From: Phymorhynchus buccinoides
Taxonomy: Eukaryota; Mollusca; Gastropoda; Neogastropoda; Raphitomidae
Direction: 5' to 3'
Length of the DNA: 64,000 bases
Assembly (NCBI GenBank): GCA_017654935.2
Contig: CM065698.1
Coordinates: 53,036,083 to 53,100,082 of the forward strand
In this document: positions 44,985 through 57,078 of the stretch, piece after piece
How positions within the stretch are numbered: the stretch's first letter is position 1
Layout of the letters: each line of letters starts with the position of its first letter
Translations under genes and position numbers: made by a program
Notes under the pieces: model-generated
The model's input: only the letters and a program-made list of their open reading frames with translations
Databases searched by the model: none
What the model was told of the DNA's origin: nothing

Positions 44985-46282
44985 TTTCTTCCAGAAACCT
45001 GTTGGATTGTGATGTTTTCATGCAGAGAATTTAAGATTGCCTCTCGGTGATCTTTCTTTTTCTGTCTGATAAGTTCTTTGTATTCCCTTCTTTTCTGGTT
45101 GTACTCTACTCTTAGTTTTTCTATGTTGGCCTCGTCAGCGTCATCAGTATGTTTATAACACTGTCTCAAGTCACATCGTAAGTTCTTTCTGTTGTGGCTA
45201 CATTCGCGATCAAACCAAGGGTCTGATTTTTCTTTTCCAACAACAATAGTCTTTTTCATACAAGCACATGAATTGAGTAAGGCCTCATTGAAAATTTGAA
45301 CAGCTTCATTTATGTCTCTATTTACCAAAGAAGAGGCTCTTTCTAAACAATTTTGAAATTCCTCTGAATCAATATGTGTCTTAAATTCTTCAAATTTACC
45401 TTGATCCCAAATTATTTTGTCAAACTTAAAAACATTGTGAGTATGACTTTCTTGTTCGTCGCCAGTAATTTGAGACATGATAACAACTTCAACGGGCATG
45501 TGTTTGGATTCTATCCTAGGACAAACATCTAATGATACGCATGACTTCAATAAACACCTTGACACAATAACATAATCCACAATACTACATCCAGAAGGTG
45601 ACACATATGTAAAATTACCATAATCTTTGTCACCTTTAATAGAACCATTTAGAATGAAAAGATCAAAAGAATTACAAACATTCAATAAAGATTTACCAAA
45701 ATCGTTCAGAACTTTATCTTTTGATGCACGGTATACTTCTTTTTCATCATCATCTCGTAAGGGCACACCCTCCCCCACATTATCTTCTCCCTCCTTTCCA
45801 TTTATACCCCTTGTGCGCGCATTGAAATCACCCATCAATATAAACGGTACATCTCCAAACGATTCAAACATATCCATTATACACTGTTCAATGTTTACAA
45901 TACCATTCGATAAATCAGTGTTACGATAATATTCAGAAGAACTAGGTGGGACATACGCACAAAGTAGAATCACAGGTGTTTTCGTACCCAAAAGGTCCGG
46001 GGACAATTTTAAAACAATTATGTTATCATACTCTGTACCAACTTGTTCAACGTATTTTGAAAACTCTTTTTTAATAAGAAGACTCAACCGTCCAGACAAC
46101 CTAGCAGTTATACCATCAGACAGTTTAATACCAGGGACAATAAAAACGTCATAATCTGGAAACAAATGGTTAGGGAAACAAGTGGACAAAGTTTCAACAA
46201 ACAAGCAAACATCAAAATTATTAACATATGAACGCATTTCAGGATCATACAATCTGGCAAGGCCCTCAATATTATAGGTCAT
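44981..46282 (-). CDS. Non-LTR retrotransposon endonuclease domain (ORF2, N-terminal part)
   Basis: 433 codons opening with (KKIKF)MTYNIEGLARLYDPE, the first strand of an apurinic-type (exonuclease-endonuclease-phosphatase) domain. Then come the E of CLFVETLS, VILLCAYVPPSSSEYY, the metal-site GDFNAR at about residue 150, DYVIVSRCLL and ESKHMPVEVVI at the end of the domain, followed by a lysine/arginine-rich linker (KSDPWFDRECSHNRKNLR, QKRREYKELIRQKKKDHREA). This enzyme would nick target DNA to prime reverse transcription. The frame ends at TGA near 44981 because of a probable one-base loss near 45014; the RT follows in the shifted frame. It lies in the same frame as ORF1 across a TAG at 46322-46324. 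Confidence 0.85.
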   Translation of the reverse strand: MTYNIEGLARLYDPEMRSYVNNFDVCLFVETLSTCFPNHLFPDYDVFIVPGIKLSDGITARLSGRLSLLIKKEFSKYVEQVGTEYDNIIVLKLSPDLLGTKTPVILLCAYVPPSSSEYYRNTDLSNGIVNIEQCIMDMFESFGDVPFILMGDFNARTRGINGKEGEDNVGEGVPLRDDDEKEVYRASKDKVLNDFGKSLLNVCNSFDLFILNGSIKGDKDYGNFTYVSPSGCSIVDYVIVSRCLLKSCVSLDVCPRIESKHMPVEVVIMSQITGDEQESHTHNVFKFDKIIWDQGKFEEFKTHIDSEEFQNCLERASSLVNRDINEAVQIFNEALLNSCACMKKTIVVGKEKSDPWFDRECSHNRKNLRCDLRQCYKHTDDADEANIEKLRVEYNQKRREYKELIRQKKKDHREAILNSLHENITIQQVSGRN

Positions 46283-46321
46283 AAATTTGATCTTTTTAAC
46301 GACATGAGCCTGGCCGAGTTC

Positions 46322-47281
46322 CTATCTGCTGCCCTCTTTGCCATTTCTGCCAGCTGTTTCATGCAGCGTGGTTTGCCGTTTGGCACCAGTGTTTGTGCAT
46401 GAAGCACTCCTCGAACGGAGCGCTGGACCACGGCCGTTTTTCCCTGAAGGAGTGCGCTTCTCGTTGACAGCCTTTGCTTTTCCACTGTCACTTTGTCCCG
46501 TGTTTGGCTGGCCTGACTGTGTTCCTGTGGTTTGGTCAGTGTCTGTCTCGTCTTGTTTTTGTCCGTCAGGCACAATGACTTCTGTCTCCGTTAATTGTTT
46601 CCCTTTGTTGTCATTTGAAATCTGAAAGGCAGATTGATCAGTATCAGTGTTGCTAGCTTGTGCGTCTTCCTCAGGGACATTTTGTTGTACACCGTCTGGC
46701 ATAACTGTCGCGTCATCAGTAACTGACCCTCTGGGGTGGTCACTTGTGTGTTCATCGTTTTCTGTCACAGTGTTCACACCTTTGTCGTTCTGTGTCTTCT
46801 CTGTGCTGTCATCACAAGTCTTTTCTGTGGTGCCCTTGTCTTCCACAATAGGTCCACTGTCAGTATCATGGGCATTCTGTGTCTTCTCTGTGCTGTCATC
46901 ACAAGTCTTTTCTGTGGTGCCCTTGTCTTCCACAATAGGTCCACTGTCAATATCATGGTCAGTCTGTGTCTTCTCTGTGCTGTCATCACAAGTCTTTTCT
47001 GTGGTGCCCTTGTCTTCCACAATAGGTCCACTGTCAATATCATGGTCAGTCTGTGTCTTCTCTGTGCTGTCATCACAAGTCTTTTCTGTGGTGCCCTTGT
47101 CTTCCACAATAGGTCCACTGTCAATATCATGGTCAGTCTGTGTCTTCTCTGTGCTGTCATCACAAGTCTTTTCTGTGGTGCCCTTGTCTTCCACAATAGG
47201 TCCACTGTCAATATCATGGTCAGTCTGTTCTTGGTTTGGTTCGTCCTCAACAACAACCACGTTCTCTCCTTTCTTCATCAC
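46322..47281 (-). CDS. Putative LINE ORF1 with 29-residue acidic tandem repeats
   Basis: 319 codons on the minus strand, immediately upstream of the endonuclease ORF. After MMKKGENVVVVEDEPNQEQ come five repeats of 29 residues (87 bp) of the type TDHDIDSGPIVEDKGTTEKT plus CDDSTEKTQ, then a Thr/Gln/Asp-rich section and a basic C-terminus (GKAKAVNEKR, GPALRSRSASC, GAKRQTTLHE). It lacks a visible zinc knuckle or RRM. Position and strand make ORF1 of the LINE the best guess. The repeats are probably disordered. A host gene fragment is a less likely alternative. The 5' side is a GA microsatellite, so the start is uncertain. Confidence 0.6.
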   Translation of the reverse strand: MMKKGENVVVVEDEPNQEQTDHDIDSGPIVEDKGTTEKTCDDSTEKTQTDHDIDSGPIVEDKGTTEKTCDDSTEKTQTDHDIDSGPIVEDKGTTEKTCDDSTEKTQTDHDIDSGPIVEDKGTTEKTCDDSTEKTQNAHDTDSGPIVEDKGTTEKTCDDSTEKTQNDKGVNTVTENDEHTSDHPRGSVTDDATVMPDGVQQNVPEEDAQASNTDTDQSAFQISNDNKGKQLTETEVIVPDGQKQDETDTDQTTGTQSGQPNTGQSDSGKAKAVNEKRTPSGKNGRGPALRSRSASCTNTGAKRQTTLHETAGRNGKEGSR

Positions 47282-47290
47282 ATCATTCTC

Positions 47291-47532
<242 letters not shown>

Positions 47533-47556
47533 CGAATACGAATACGAATACGAATG

Positions 47557-48007
<451 letters not shown>

Positions 48008-48092
48008 TAAGAATCTAGGCATAAGCTGATGGCATTGGTAACGTTTAAAGTAAGACTCATTAATTAGCATTACTAATAAACAATATTTTCCA

Positions 48093-50423
48093 TTAGGAGC
48101 TTGTGATAAGATTTTCGAAAGGAAGATACGCTTGTTTATTTTTTAGATAATCAGGGAGGTCGTTCCACAGTTTACCACCAGAGAATGTAAGGGATGATTT
48201 ATATAGATCTGTTCTGGGGCGGGGCATTGTTAATTTGGTTTTGCTTCGAATTGTATGGACTTTAAATTTAGTAATAAGATATTTTGGTGCTAACTTATTT
48301 ATGATCTTGTACATAAGGGTACCTTTGTTTTATAGGCATTTCAAATCAAATGGTAGAATGTTAAGTTCTTTATAGTCATTGGTTTCTAGGGATGACGATT
48401 TAAGGAGTATGAGTTTAAGATAGCGTTTATATAGTCTTTCAACATGTTTGAGTGTGTTTTTACTAGCTGAATCCCAACATGTTGATGCATAATCAATATC
48501 AGGTTGGATATAGGCATGGAAAAAAAGTCTACGCGTATGTGTAAAAAGTGTTGAATTCTATTGAGCTGAAATACTTTTTTTGAAATTTTCTTGGACAGAA
48601 TGTCCATGTGTTTTGACCAGGATAAGTTGTTGTCAATGTATACGCCGAGTGATTTGTGTGAAGTAAAGTCTTCTAGAGGCTTTTCATAGATAGTCGGTGT
48701 TCTTAATTGATTTTTAAAGTTTTGCCTATTTTGTCTTGTTGTGATTAACATGAATTTAGACTTTTTGGGGTGTAAGGCCATATGATTTTGCTCTGCCCAG
48801 TCAACTAGATTATTAATGTCACTCTGCAATCCAGAACGATTGAATCAGCATTATGGCCATTTTTATGCACTGTGGTGTCGTCTGCAAAAAGCTCACACGA
48901 TGAAGTAAGATGAAGGGGGAGGTCATTTATATAAACGGTGAAGAGCATAAAACTGAGCCTTGGCGAACTCCATAATTGATTGATTGAAATGAAGATGTAA
49001 TAGTATCTTTGGAGACGGTTTGTCGTCTGTCAGATAGAAAGGACGAAACGAGGGCGATAGAATCTTGGGTTAAACCATACAATGATAGGTTTTTTTAATA
49101 GAAGGCCATGATCAATAACATCAAATGCCTTAGCAAAGTCGACGAGAATGGCACCGGTGAGAAGGTCATTGTTAATATTGGAATGCCACTGTTCGACTAG
49201 ATTACTGAGTACTGTTTGGCAGGAATGGTTTTCTCTAAAGCCACTTTGGTTACAATGGAAAAGATCATGTGTGGTAAAGTATTCTGAAGGTTACGTTTAA
49301 AATGCTTTTGTAGAGGTTTGGAGAGGTTAGACAAAATAGAGATAGGTCGGTAGTTTGACGGATCTTGGGGGTTACCAGATTTATATAGTGGTATCACCTT
49401 GGCATCTTTAAATAATTGGGGATAACAGCATTTCTCAATACAAAGGTTATAGATATAGGTAAGACAGTCAGTGATAATAGGCGCAGATAACTTTAAGACA
49501 TAGTTATCAATATGATCTAAAGCGCAACATTTAGAATGCTTGAGTTGAATTAATTCTTGGTATATCTCATGTACAGCCATAAACTGGCAACTGAGCTTAG
49601 GGCCTAATTTTTTGGAGTCACAGTACTCTTTCAGTAACAATAGATCGTTAGGGCCAGTTCGATCGGCTAGTATCGTTTTATCAGCTATGGTACAGAAATG
49701 ATTGTTGAGTTCTTCAACAGATAGATCGTTTGACAAGGGCGTACTGTGTGTTGAAGATTTGCAGGATAATTGGTTAATTGCTTTCCAGATAGATTTTGAG
49801 TCTTTTTTAGATTGAATAAGATCGCCCAAATACTTTTTTTTTGGCAACTCGCTTCATGTTTGTTATTTTGTTTCGCTGCTTTTTAAAAGCTACATCCTTA
49901 CCAGTTGTTTGTACTAAGCTTTCACGAGTCTTTATTTCCGCATTTATATTATCGTTTAACCATGGGGGGTTATCTTCAGGCTTGACACGTTTGGTTATAA
50001 AAGGGGCATGTTTATCGTATATTGGGATGAAGGTATTATACCACTTTTCAAGGGCTTTATTGGGGTCATTGTACTGAAAATATTAGAAAAGTCGGCCATA
50101 AATAAATCAATCATATAAGAATTGCTCAGGGTTAAAGGATTTATAGCTACGAAATGCTACACATCTATGAGAACATTTGGGGATTATGATGCCTTTTTTT
50201 TAACCACGTTAAGCATGGGGAAGTGATCGCTTAACCCGAAGGCAGGAACAGACGATTCAACTATGTGACCAGGATTGGTGACGAATATATGGTCAATGAG
50301 TGCTTGGGTCTGTAGTGTTATTCTTGTGGGGTTATTAAGTAATTGAGACATATTATAAGATTCATAGAGACGTTTCCAGTTATCATGGGTTTTAAGAAGA
50401 TCAATATTCAAATCAGCTAGCAA
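48093..50423 (-). pseudogene. Jockey-superfamily LINE, endonuclease to RT C-terminus, multiply broken
   Basis: Read on the minus strand: LADLNIDLLKTHDNWKRLYE through FGLSDHFPMLNV (the SDH motif ending the endonuclease), then NPPWLNDNINAEIKTRESL, KKYLGDLIQSKKDSKSIWKA, KDAKVIPLYKSGNPQDPSNY with RPISILSNLSK (RT start), KAFDVIDHGLL, a damaged palm around 48840-49190, then NHMALHPKKSKFMLITTRQN, SLGVYIDNNLSW and LWNDLPDYLKN. Several frameshifts and stops make it inactive. No N-terminal half of the endonuclease or ORF1 is seen; the 59-bp minisatellite abuts its 5' end. The same fragment lies inverted at 43060-43416. Confidence 0.83.
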
Positions 50424-50453
50424 TATGATGTCGGAATAGGATAAGGAAACGGT

Positions 50454-50985
50454 TCAATAGTCATTGAACACTAACCTTAAGGCAGACAGAAACACAGAAT
50501 AAGAGAGACAGTCCAGTTGTCATTGAACACTAACCTTAAGGCAGACAGAAACACAGAATAAGAGAGACAGTCCAGTTGTCATTGAACACTAACCTTAAGG
50601 CAGACAGAAACACAGAATAAGAGAGACAGTCCAGTTGTCATTGAACACTAACCTTAAGGCAGACAGAAACACAGAATAAGAGAGACAGTCCAGTTGTCAT
50701 TGAACACTAACCTTAAGGCAGACAGAAACACAGAATAAGAGAGACAGTCCAGTTGTCATTGAACACTAACCTTAAGGCAGACAGAAACACAGAATAAGAG
50801 AGACAGTCCAGTTGTCATTGAACACTAACCTTAAGGCAGACAGAAACACAGAATAAGAGAGACAGTCCAGTTGTCATTGAACACTAACCTTAAGGCAGAC
50901 AGAAACACAGAATAAGAGAGACAGTCCAGTTGTCATTGAACACTAACCTTAAGGCAGACAGAAACACAGAATAAGAGACAGTCCG
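50454..50985. repeat. 59-bp minisatellite, mirror copy
   Basis: About nine units, inverse of 42510-43035, with units almost identical to one another. Confidence 0.94.
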
Positions 50986-51689
50986 GTTTCGAGTTTCTCT
51001 AAATAACGGTCGCCGAGCGAATAACGCTTACGCCAAACAGGGCCTAAGAAACACTTTAGAAAATGTTTGCGGAAGAATATTACAAGCTCGTCTGATTGGT
51101 AATTTTAAAAAATTATTTAAAGCAAACTTTAATGGACCAATCAACAACAAGAAATGTATTCACCCCATGCTAGTCACGTGATAGTTCGCCAAGATATACT
51201 TTGGGAGTAGCCACAAAACGTTTTTGGCAAACGACGGCAAAAGAGGTTGTCATGATACCCCTGCAGTTTTACACATGGAAGTACGTATTAGGGAGGGTTC
51301 AGTTAAGGGTAGACTGAGTTCTGAGTCACACAACCAAACACTCGCACACCCACACCAGACCAGACCAAATAATAAAATCGACAACAACAAGCTTTACTGT
51401 TTGTTCTCTTCACAAATATAAACGTCCCACTAAGGGTAATCAAGATAAATAAATCAACTATAAAAACTTATTACTAACATGAGCCGTAAAGCCCTTACGT
51501 CCTCTGTAAGGATCAATTGTCTTTTCCTTTTAAATAAATAAGAAATGAAGAAACTACTTGTGCTTTTAATAAAGTGATCTCATTAACAAAAAACTTCAAT
51601 CACCGGGAGAATGATGATAAGTGTCCAAAGGGCCAATCCCACCGGCGAGGTGCAGGGTCCGATGACGGAAAAGAGGCAGGCTGGGTCGT
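50986..51689. other. Mirror of 41789-42509, unassigned
   Basis: No gene recognised. Small differences from its mirror include single-base changes and short indels. Confidence 0.35.
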
Positions 51690-51850
51690 CGATCAGCCCA
51701 CCCTCTCCAACAAGGAGCTTCGGGTCCGGGACGCTGGTCAGGCCTTAGCCCACCCTCTCCAACAAGGAGCTTCGGGTCCGGGACGCTGGTCAAGCCTTAG
51801 CCTACCCTCTCCAACAAGGAGCTTTGGGTCTGGGACGCTGGTCAAGCCTT
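51690..51850. repeat. 52-bp tandem repeat, mirror copy
   Basis: Three units of ACCCTCTCCAACAAGGAGCT with the following GGGTCCGGGACGCTGGTCA, inverse of 41633-41788. Confidence 0.87.
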
Positions 51851-53292
51851 CAGACGTCCTTCAGCTTGAAGCTGAACCCACAGCCACGTCTCCTATGTAA
51901 AATATGAAATCCAGGGACTAGCCCCGGCGGAGATCAAAATCATATCCAACTATGCACCTCGTGAATTGCGTGTAGTTGCCACTAAATAATTAATGAGATC
52001 GAAAACAATTTTGAAATGGAGGAAAAGAACTGAATTTCAAGAAAATTGTTATTGCCGAAAAGTTAGGACGTAAACTTAGGCCTTTTACAATTTTGACTCA
52101 TATGCTCCAAACGGGGAAAAAAAATGCTTAAAAGAAAATAATCTTTCTTTCATATTTGTGGCAAAACGCAGTTCACGATGATTTGCGCGAAAGTTATAAA
52201 CAACACAACAATGAGCAAATCAGTGAACACAAAGGGGACAGTGTTGCGTCCCCAAATCCCAAAGGCTGCGCACCAACCTTACATTTCAATGACATACTAG
52301 AGCGCTGCATAAACACACACACAATTAGTACATAAGCAAGAGAGCGTACTTTTGGGCACGCCATATAAACATCATAACTATTAAAACATTCATTAAAATG
52401 AATAGTGTGCTCACAAAAATGAATGAGAGATTATCTAAAGTTCCTCAAAAGGAACGAATACATTTTTTCCACACGGTGAGTTCCCTCTCTGAGTCTGGCT
52501 AACTAATTTATTTTAATTTAATTATTCCCAAACCAAACTACTACACAACCACGTGAAACGTTATCAGACTCAGGAGCTAGGAAAATTACAAAAAAATGTT
52601 ATATAAAATGTTAATGTTATTAAATAAAACATTAAAATTAAGACAATCAAAATAAAGGAAGCTCCCCAATGGTCGCCACCGACACAGAAGGACCCAAAGC
52701 TAAGCATACCTGCAAATGAATCGAGAATGAATATGAGAAATGGGAGAAAACTACTACGGACCATGGAAACGAAATTAGGCGAAACGGGACCAAAATCGTT
52801 AGCCAAAAGAAAACACTTTTACCGCTAAGATTCTAGAACGAAAAGGAAAGAAAACTACAGGAACCATTATGAATTGAACACCATTTTGACGAGGAAGCGA
52901 AGTTTGAAATATGACTTTCCACCTAGACCTGACGAGGCTGTATGAAAACCGAGAATAATTCGCTTAGACAAACCAAACTCCGAAGACTAAGCACTCACCA
53001 CAAATCCCGGTGGCTGCTATTATGTACAGACTACGTTCCCAAGGCCCTTAAGCGTCGGCGAAGATCGCCCAAGTCCTGGCCGGTGTTCCCACGCCAACAA
53101 AGCTGGTGATTCCCAAGCCGGCAGGGCTGATGTCCCCCACACTGACACGGCTGGTAGGCTGGTGATTCCCGAGCCGGCAGGGCTGATGTCTCCCACACTG
53201 ACACGGCTGAATGAACAGCAGAAAAGGTTCTTCCACACGAGTCCTGGCTCGTTCCAGGGTCACCCCCGATTTCTTCTGATGGCCCCCCTACA
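51851..53292. other. Mirror of 40191-41632, unassigned
   Basis: No gene recognised. It includes the 56-bp duplication at about 53100-53208. The candidate ATG of the left arm is ATA here (near 53021), arguing against a conserved start. Confidence 0.4.
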
Positions 53293-53459
53293 TTTCTCGG
53301 CTAATTCCATTTTTCCGTTTTTGCCTTTCTTACCAAGCTTACCAAGGGGTAGGCGTAGGGTTATTATTCCAAAAAGATAATTAGCTGAAAAGGTTAATAA
53401 AATACAGCTTTATGTTTGGTAAGAAAGGCAAAAACGGAAAAAGGGAATTAACCGAGAAA
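53293..53459. repeat. Inverted repeat with 43-bp arms, mirror copy
   Basis: Same hairpin as 40023-40190. Confidence 0.85.
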
Positions 53460-54357
53460 TCTTTACCTTTACCGAAAAAATGAAAAACGAACACACGTCC
53501 ACACGTCCACATACACACGGATAAACACACGCTCGCTCTCTTAACCACCCTCTCCTTCCTCTTTATTCCTCGCACGTGCTTTTGTCACCGAGCGTAACAA
53601 CAGTGCAAAGATGGTAGGGAGAAGGAGTAGAGCTGGATGAGGTGGAAAACTGGGCTGCGTGCAGACATGGGAGCTGCCCGTAATACGAGGTTGTAGGGAG
53701 AACGAGTAGAGCTGGAAAAGGGGAAAAACTGGGATGAGTCAAACTCAAACTCTTTTATTTGTCGTAAAACCATCAAAGGAATTATTGACACAGAAGTAGT
53801 AAGTACATACCACGGAAGAAAGAAAATAAAACAAAACTACACAAGGTAAAGTTCGTGACAAAGTAAATGCAGCAGATAAAAATAATAATAGGGATGCGTT
53901 CAGACACGGGAGCTGCCCGTGACAAGGTGTTAATTCTTAGTACGGTTTCGGCCAATTTGCGCTCACGCTACGTAACGTTAGCCCTTGTGAAACGGCCCCC
54001 TGCCTGCCCCCTTAAATCCACGAAAACCGTTGTTGGGGAAGATATCAGCCAAAAGACACCCTAGCACACGTGACCGGTGTCACGAGAAATATATCCTGTC
54101 GTGAAATATATCCCGGTCACAGTATTATGCGTGCGTGTGCTCCACAACCGTAACGATAACTGTAAAAAAAAAAAAACTGAAACAGACTGCAACGTCACTA
54201 GAACATACAACAAACAAACAACTACACAAGTGCAGTGTAAAGTGACGTTATTTTATTTACAAGAGACAAAACAAAACTACTCAGGATACTTCAGCGAATG
54301 CGCCCTTATCAACATAGACAAACAAGAAAACAGCAAACTGTTTTATATAATGTAGTG
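53460..54357. other. Mirror of 39126-40022, unassigned
   Basis: No gene recognised. It contains the same duplicated ACGGG/CCCGT phrases. Confidence 0.35.
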
Positions 54358-54675
54358 ATTTAATTGCACAATCTACACAGAAAGAACCAAGAAATAGAGT
54401 GGGAGGGTGTTAATCTACATATTTACCGATACATTGATGCACAAACCCATGCCACTTAGCTTCGCATTTTCCAAAATGGCGGACGATGTAAGGAAACACC
54501 CATGCAGAGAACAATATTGAATAAATAAATTCCAGAAAACATCACTGGCTTCTCAATATTTAGTGATGAATCATTTGCTCTTTTCGTATGCCACAAGACG
54601 CTTTTGAATGTATTTAGGGGCAAATCCTTCCCAAACAGCAATCAATTTGAAAGAGGAAACGGGACGGATTCCATG
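54358..54675. repeat. CCGCCATTTTGG local repeat, mirror of copy 2
   Basis: Inverse of 38812-39125. Confidence 0.7.
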
Positions 54676-55090
54676 GAGGATACTGAGATTTAAGTGTCAA
54701 TCTACACGGAAAGAACCAGAGAAACTGAGCGGGAGGGTGTAAATCTATTGAGAAGTCAGTGATAATTTTCTGAAATTTAATATTAATTGTTTTTGTCTGA
54801 CTGGGCGTTTGTTGATATCGTCCGCCATTTTAGAAATTGTGGAAAGCAGGTGCATGGGTCTGCACATCGATTTATAATAATAATAATAATGAGGAAAATT
54901 TAGTATAGCGCCCATCCTACTATGTAGGCTACAGGGCGCTTTACACATAATAGAAATGGAATAAAAACATGAAACAAAAATCCAATAACATCAGCAGACA
55001 AAACAATATCGGCCAGACTTCGTTTGGCCAGTAAAAATACACATAACAATAAGCAACAACTGCTGTGAATACTACTACTACTACTACTAT

Positions 55091-55139
<49 letters not shown>
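54676..55139. other. Mirror of 38344-38811
   Basis: LINE-type 3' tail, inverted piece of the local repeat and a CTA-triplet microsatellite at about 55069-55139. Confidence 0.5.
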
Positions 55140-55140
<1 letters not shown>

Positions 55141-55223
55141 GGGGAAGACGGGGTAAAAAGCGCATGGGCGGGTAAGAAGCCCACCCCAATTATCTCATGA
55201 AATAAATAACATTTCAGTCAAAT

Positions 55224-56342
55224 TTGACCATGAGACGAATGCTAGACATTAACGCTCGTCTCATGGGCAAAATGAGACTGAAATTTGCTTCATTTGGCAT
55301 CTATTCTAATGCACTGACATGGTTTCACTCGTACCTCTCCGGTCGTACTCAAGTTGTCTCTGTCAACGGCTTCTCTTCAAGTTCAGCCGATTTGAAGCAT
55401 GGAGTTCCCCAGGGATCTGTTCTGGGTCCCATTCTTTTTGTTCTATACACTCAACCTATTTCTGACATTGTGGCCCATCATGACATTTACCATCACTGCT
55501 TCTCTGATGACAACCAAATCTACACCTCTGGTGATATCTCTATACTCCCCTCCATCATTGAACGTACACAGCTATGTATTTCTGACATCAAGGCATGGAT
55601 GACTTACAACAAGCTCCAGCTAAACAACGACAAAACTGAACTGATTTTCATTCTATCAAAAAGGCTCATGTCTACAATCTCTGTCCCTACTTCTGTCCAA
55701 CTCGGAAACTCTCTCATTCAGACCTCTACTACCGTGCGCAATCTAGGCGTTGTACTGGACCAGACACTCTCTTTTCAAAGTCAAATTTCTTCTGTCTGCC
55801 GTGCTTGCTATTTGGAGCTTCGGCGCATCAGTTCTGTACGTCATCTTCTGTCTGAAGAAGCCACCAAAACCCTCATTTCTGCCTTTGTTCTTTCAAGACT
55901 TGATTACTGTAATTCTCTCCTTGCTGGCTGCCCACAAAATCTCCTGATTAAATTGCAGAAAGTCCAAAATAATGCTGCTCGCCTCGTCCTGAAATGCCCG
56001 AGGACCTCTCATGTTTCTCCTTTGCTTCAATCTCTCCACTGGCTCCCTGTTGAAAAGCGCATAGAGTATAAACTCTCTCTATTATGTTACAAGTCGCTGA
56101 ATGGTTTGGCCCCATCATATCTCTCTGATCTTCTATCGATTTATACTCCCACTAGACTGCTTCGCTCCTCCTCTGACACTCACGTTCTGCAGATCCCCCG
56201 TTTCCGTGCCAGAACTCTTGGCGAACGTTCTTTTTCTTTCCAAGCTCCCTCCTCCTGGAATGGCCTCCCTTCTGCACTCCGAACCTCAAACAGCCTCTCT
56301 TCTTTCAAGTCCTCCCTCAAAACAACTCTCTTCAAAACATAA
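55224..56342 (+). CDS. L2-like reverse transcriptase, partial but open over 372 codons
   Basis: A plus-strand frame from MTMRRMLDINARL through the palm and C-terminal domain: FASFGIYSNALTWFHSYLSG, HGVPQGSVLGPILFVLYTQP, FSDDNQIY in place of the usual FADD box, KLQLNNDKTELIFIL, VRNLGVVLDQTLSFQ, LSRLDYCNSLLAG, LHWLPVEKRIEYKLSLLCYK and SFQAPSSWNGLPSALR. The A-to-S change beside the catalytic aspartates is conservative. Lacking fingers, endonuclease and ORF1, it cannot retrotranspose alone. The first methionine is simply the first in the frame and may not be a real start. Confidence 0.82.
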   Translation: MTMRRMLDINARLMGKMRLKFASFGIYSNALTWFHSYLSGRTQVVSVNGFSSSSADLKHGVPQGSVLGPILFVLYTQPISDIVAHHDIYHHCFSDDNQIYTSGDISILPSIIERTQLCISDIKAWMTYNKLQLNNDKTELIFILSKRLMSTISVPTSVQLGNSLIQTSTTVRNLGVVLDQTLSFQSQISSVCRACYLELRRISSVRHLLSEEATKTLISAFVLSRLDYCNSLLAGCPQNLLIKLQKVQNNAARLVLKCPRTSHVSPLLQSLHWLPVEKRIEYKLSLLCYKSLNGLAPSYLSDLLSIYTPTRLLRSSSDTHVLQIPRFRARTLGERSFSFQAPSSWNGLPSALRTSNSLSSFKSSLKTTLFKT

Positions 56343-56379
56343 TCTTTCTCATCCTCCTCCTGCAAAGGTTATCCGTTGA

Positions 56380-56428
56380 GTCATGTGTGTGTGTGCGTGT
56401 GCGTGCGTGTGTGTGTGTGTGTTTTGTT

Positions 56429-56507
<79 letters not shown>

Positions 56508-56522
56508 TGTGTGTGTGTGTGT
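56380..56522. repeat. (GT)n microsatellite
   Basis: GT repeats with short interruptions, mirror of 36960-37097 with different length and interruptions. Confidence 0.92.
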
Positions 56523-56640
56523 TTGACCTTAAGTTCGTGTGAGTGTTTTGTGTGTTGTCCAGCTTTTCATTTTGTTAGTATTGTTTTTATCATGATTGTA
56601 AGCGCTTAGGGCTTTTGTTAAGATTAAGCGCCCTAAATAT

Positions 56641-56642
<2 letters not shown>

Positions 56643-56692
<50 letters not shown>
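56643..56692. repeat. (ATT)n microsatellite (LINE 3' tail)
   Basis: ATT triplets following TTAAGCGCCCTAAATATTC, the typical 3' end of the L2-like fragment. Confidence 0.85.
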
Positions 56693-56695
<3 letters not shown>

Positions 56696-56984
56696 TTTCA
56701 TGAGATAATTGGGGTGGGCTTCTTACCCGCCCATGCGCTTTTTACCCCGTCTTCCCCTACGTACTACTACTATTTATCGGCAAATATGTTGTTATTGATT
56801 GTTGACGATATCAACAAACGCCCAGTCAGACAAACATAATTAATATTAAATTTCAGAAAATTATCACTGACTTCTCAATATTAAGTAGGCTACAGGGCGC
56901 TTTACACATAGCGAAATATAATAACAACATGAAACATAAATCAGTAACATGATCAGAAAGTGCAGATAACAATCAATAACAACA

Positions 56985-57005
56985 GCAACAACAACAACAA
57001 CAACA

Positions 57006-57076
<71 letters not shown>
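56985..57076. repeat. (CAA)n-(CTA)n microsatellite
   Basis: Inverse of 36391-36500. Confidence 0.9.

Positions 57077-57078
<2 letters not shown>

Larger units (their letters stand above)
55140..56758. mobile_element. Inverted-repeat-bounded segment with L2 RT, mirror copy
   Basis: Same 65-bp terminal inverted repeats (AGGGGAAGACGGGGTAAAAA at the outer left end) as 36724-38343, flanked by CTA triplets. The L2 RT inside is in one open frame. Confidence 0.65.
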
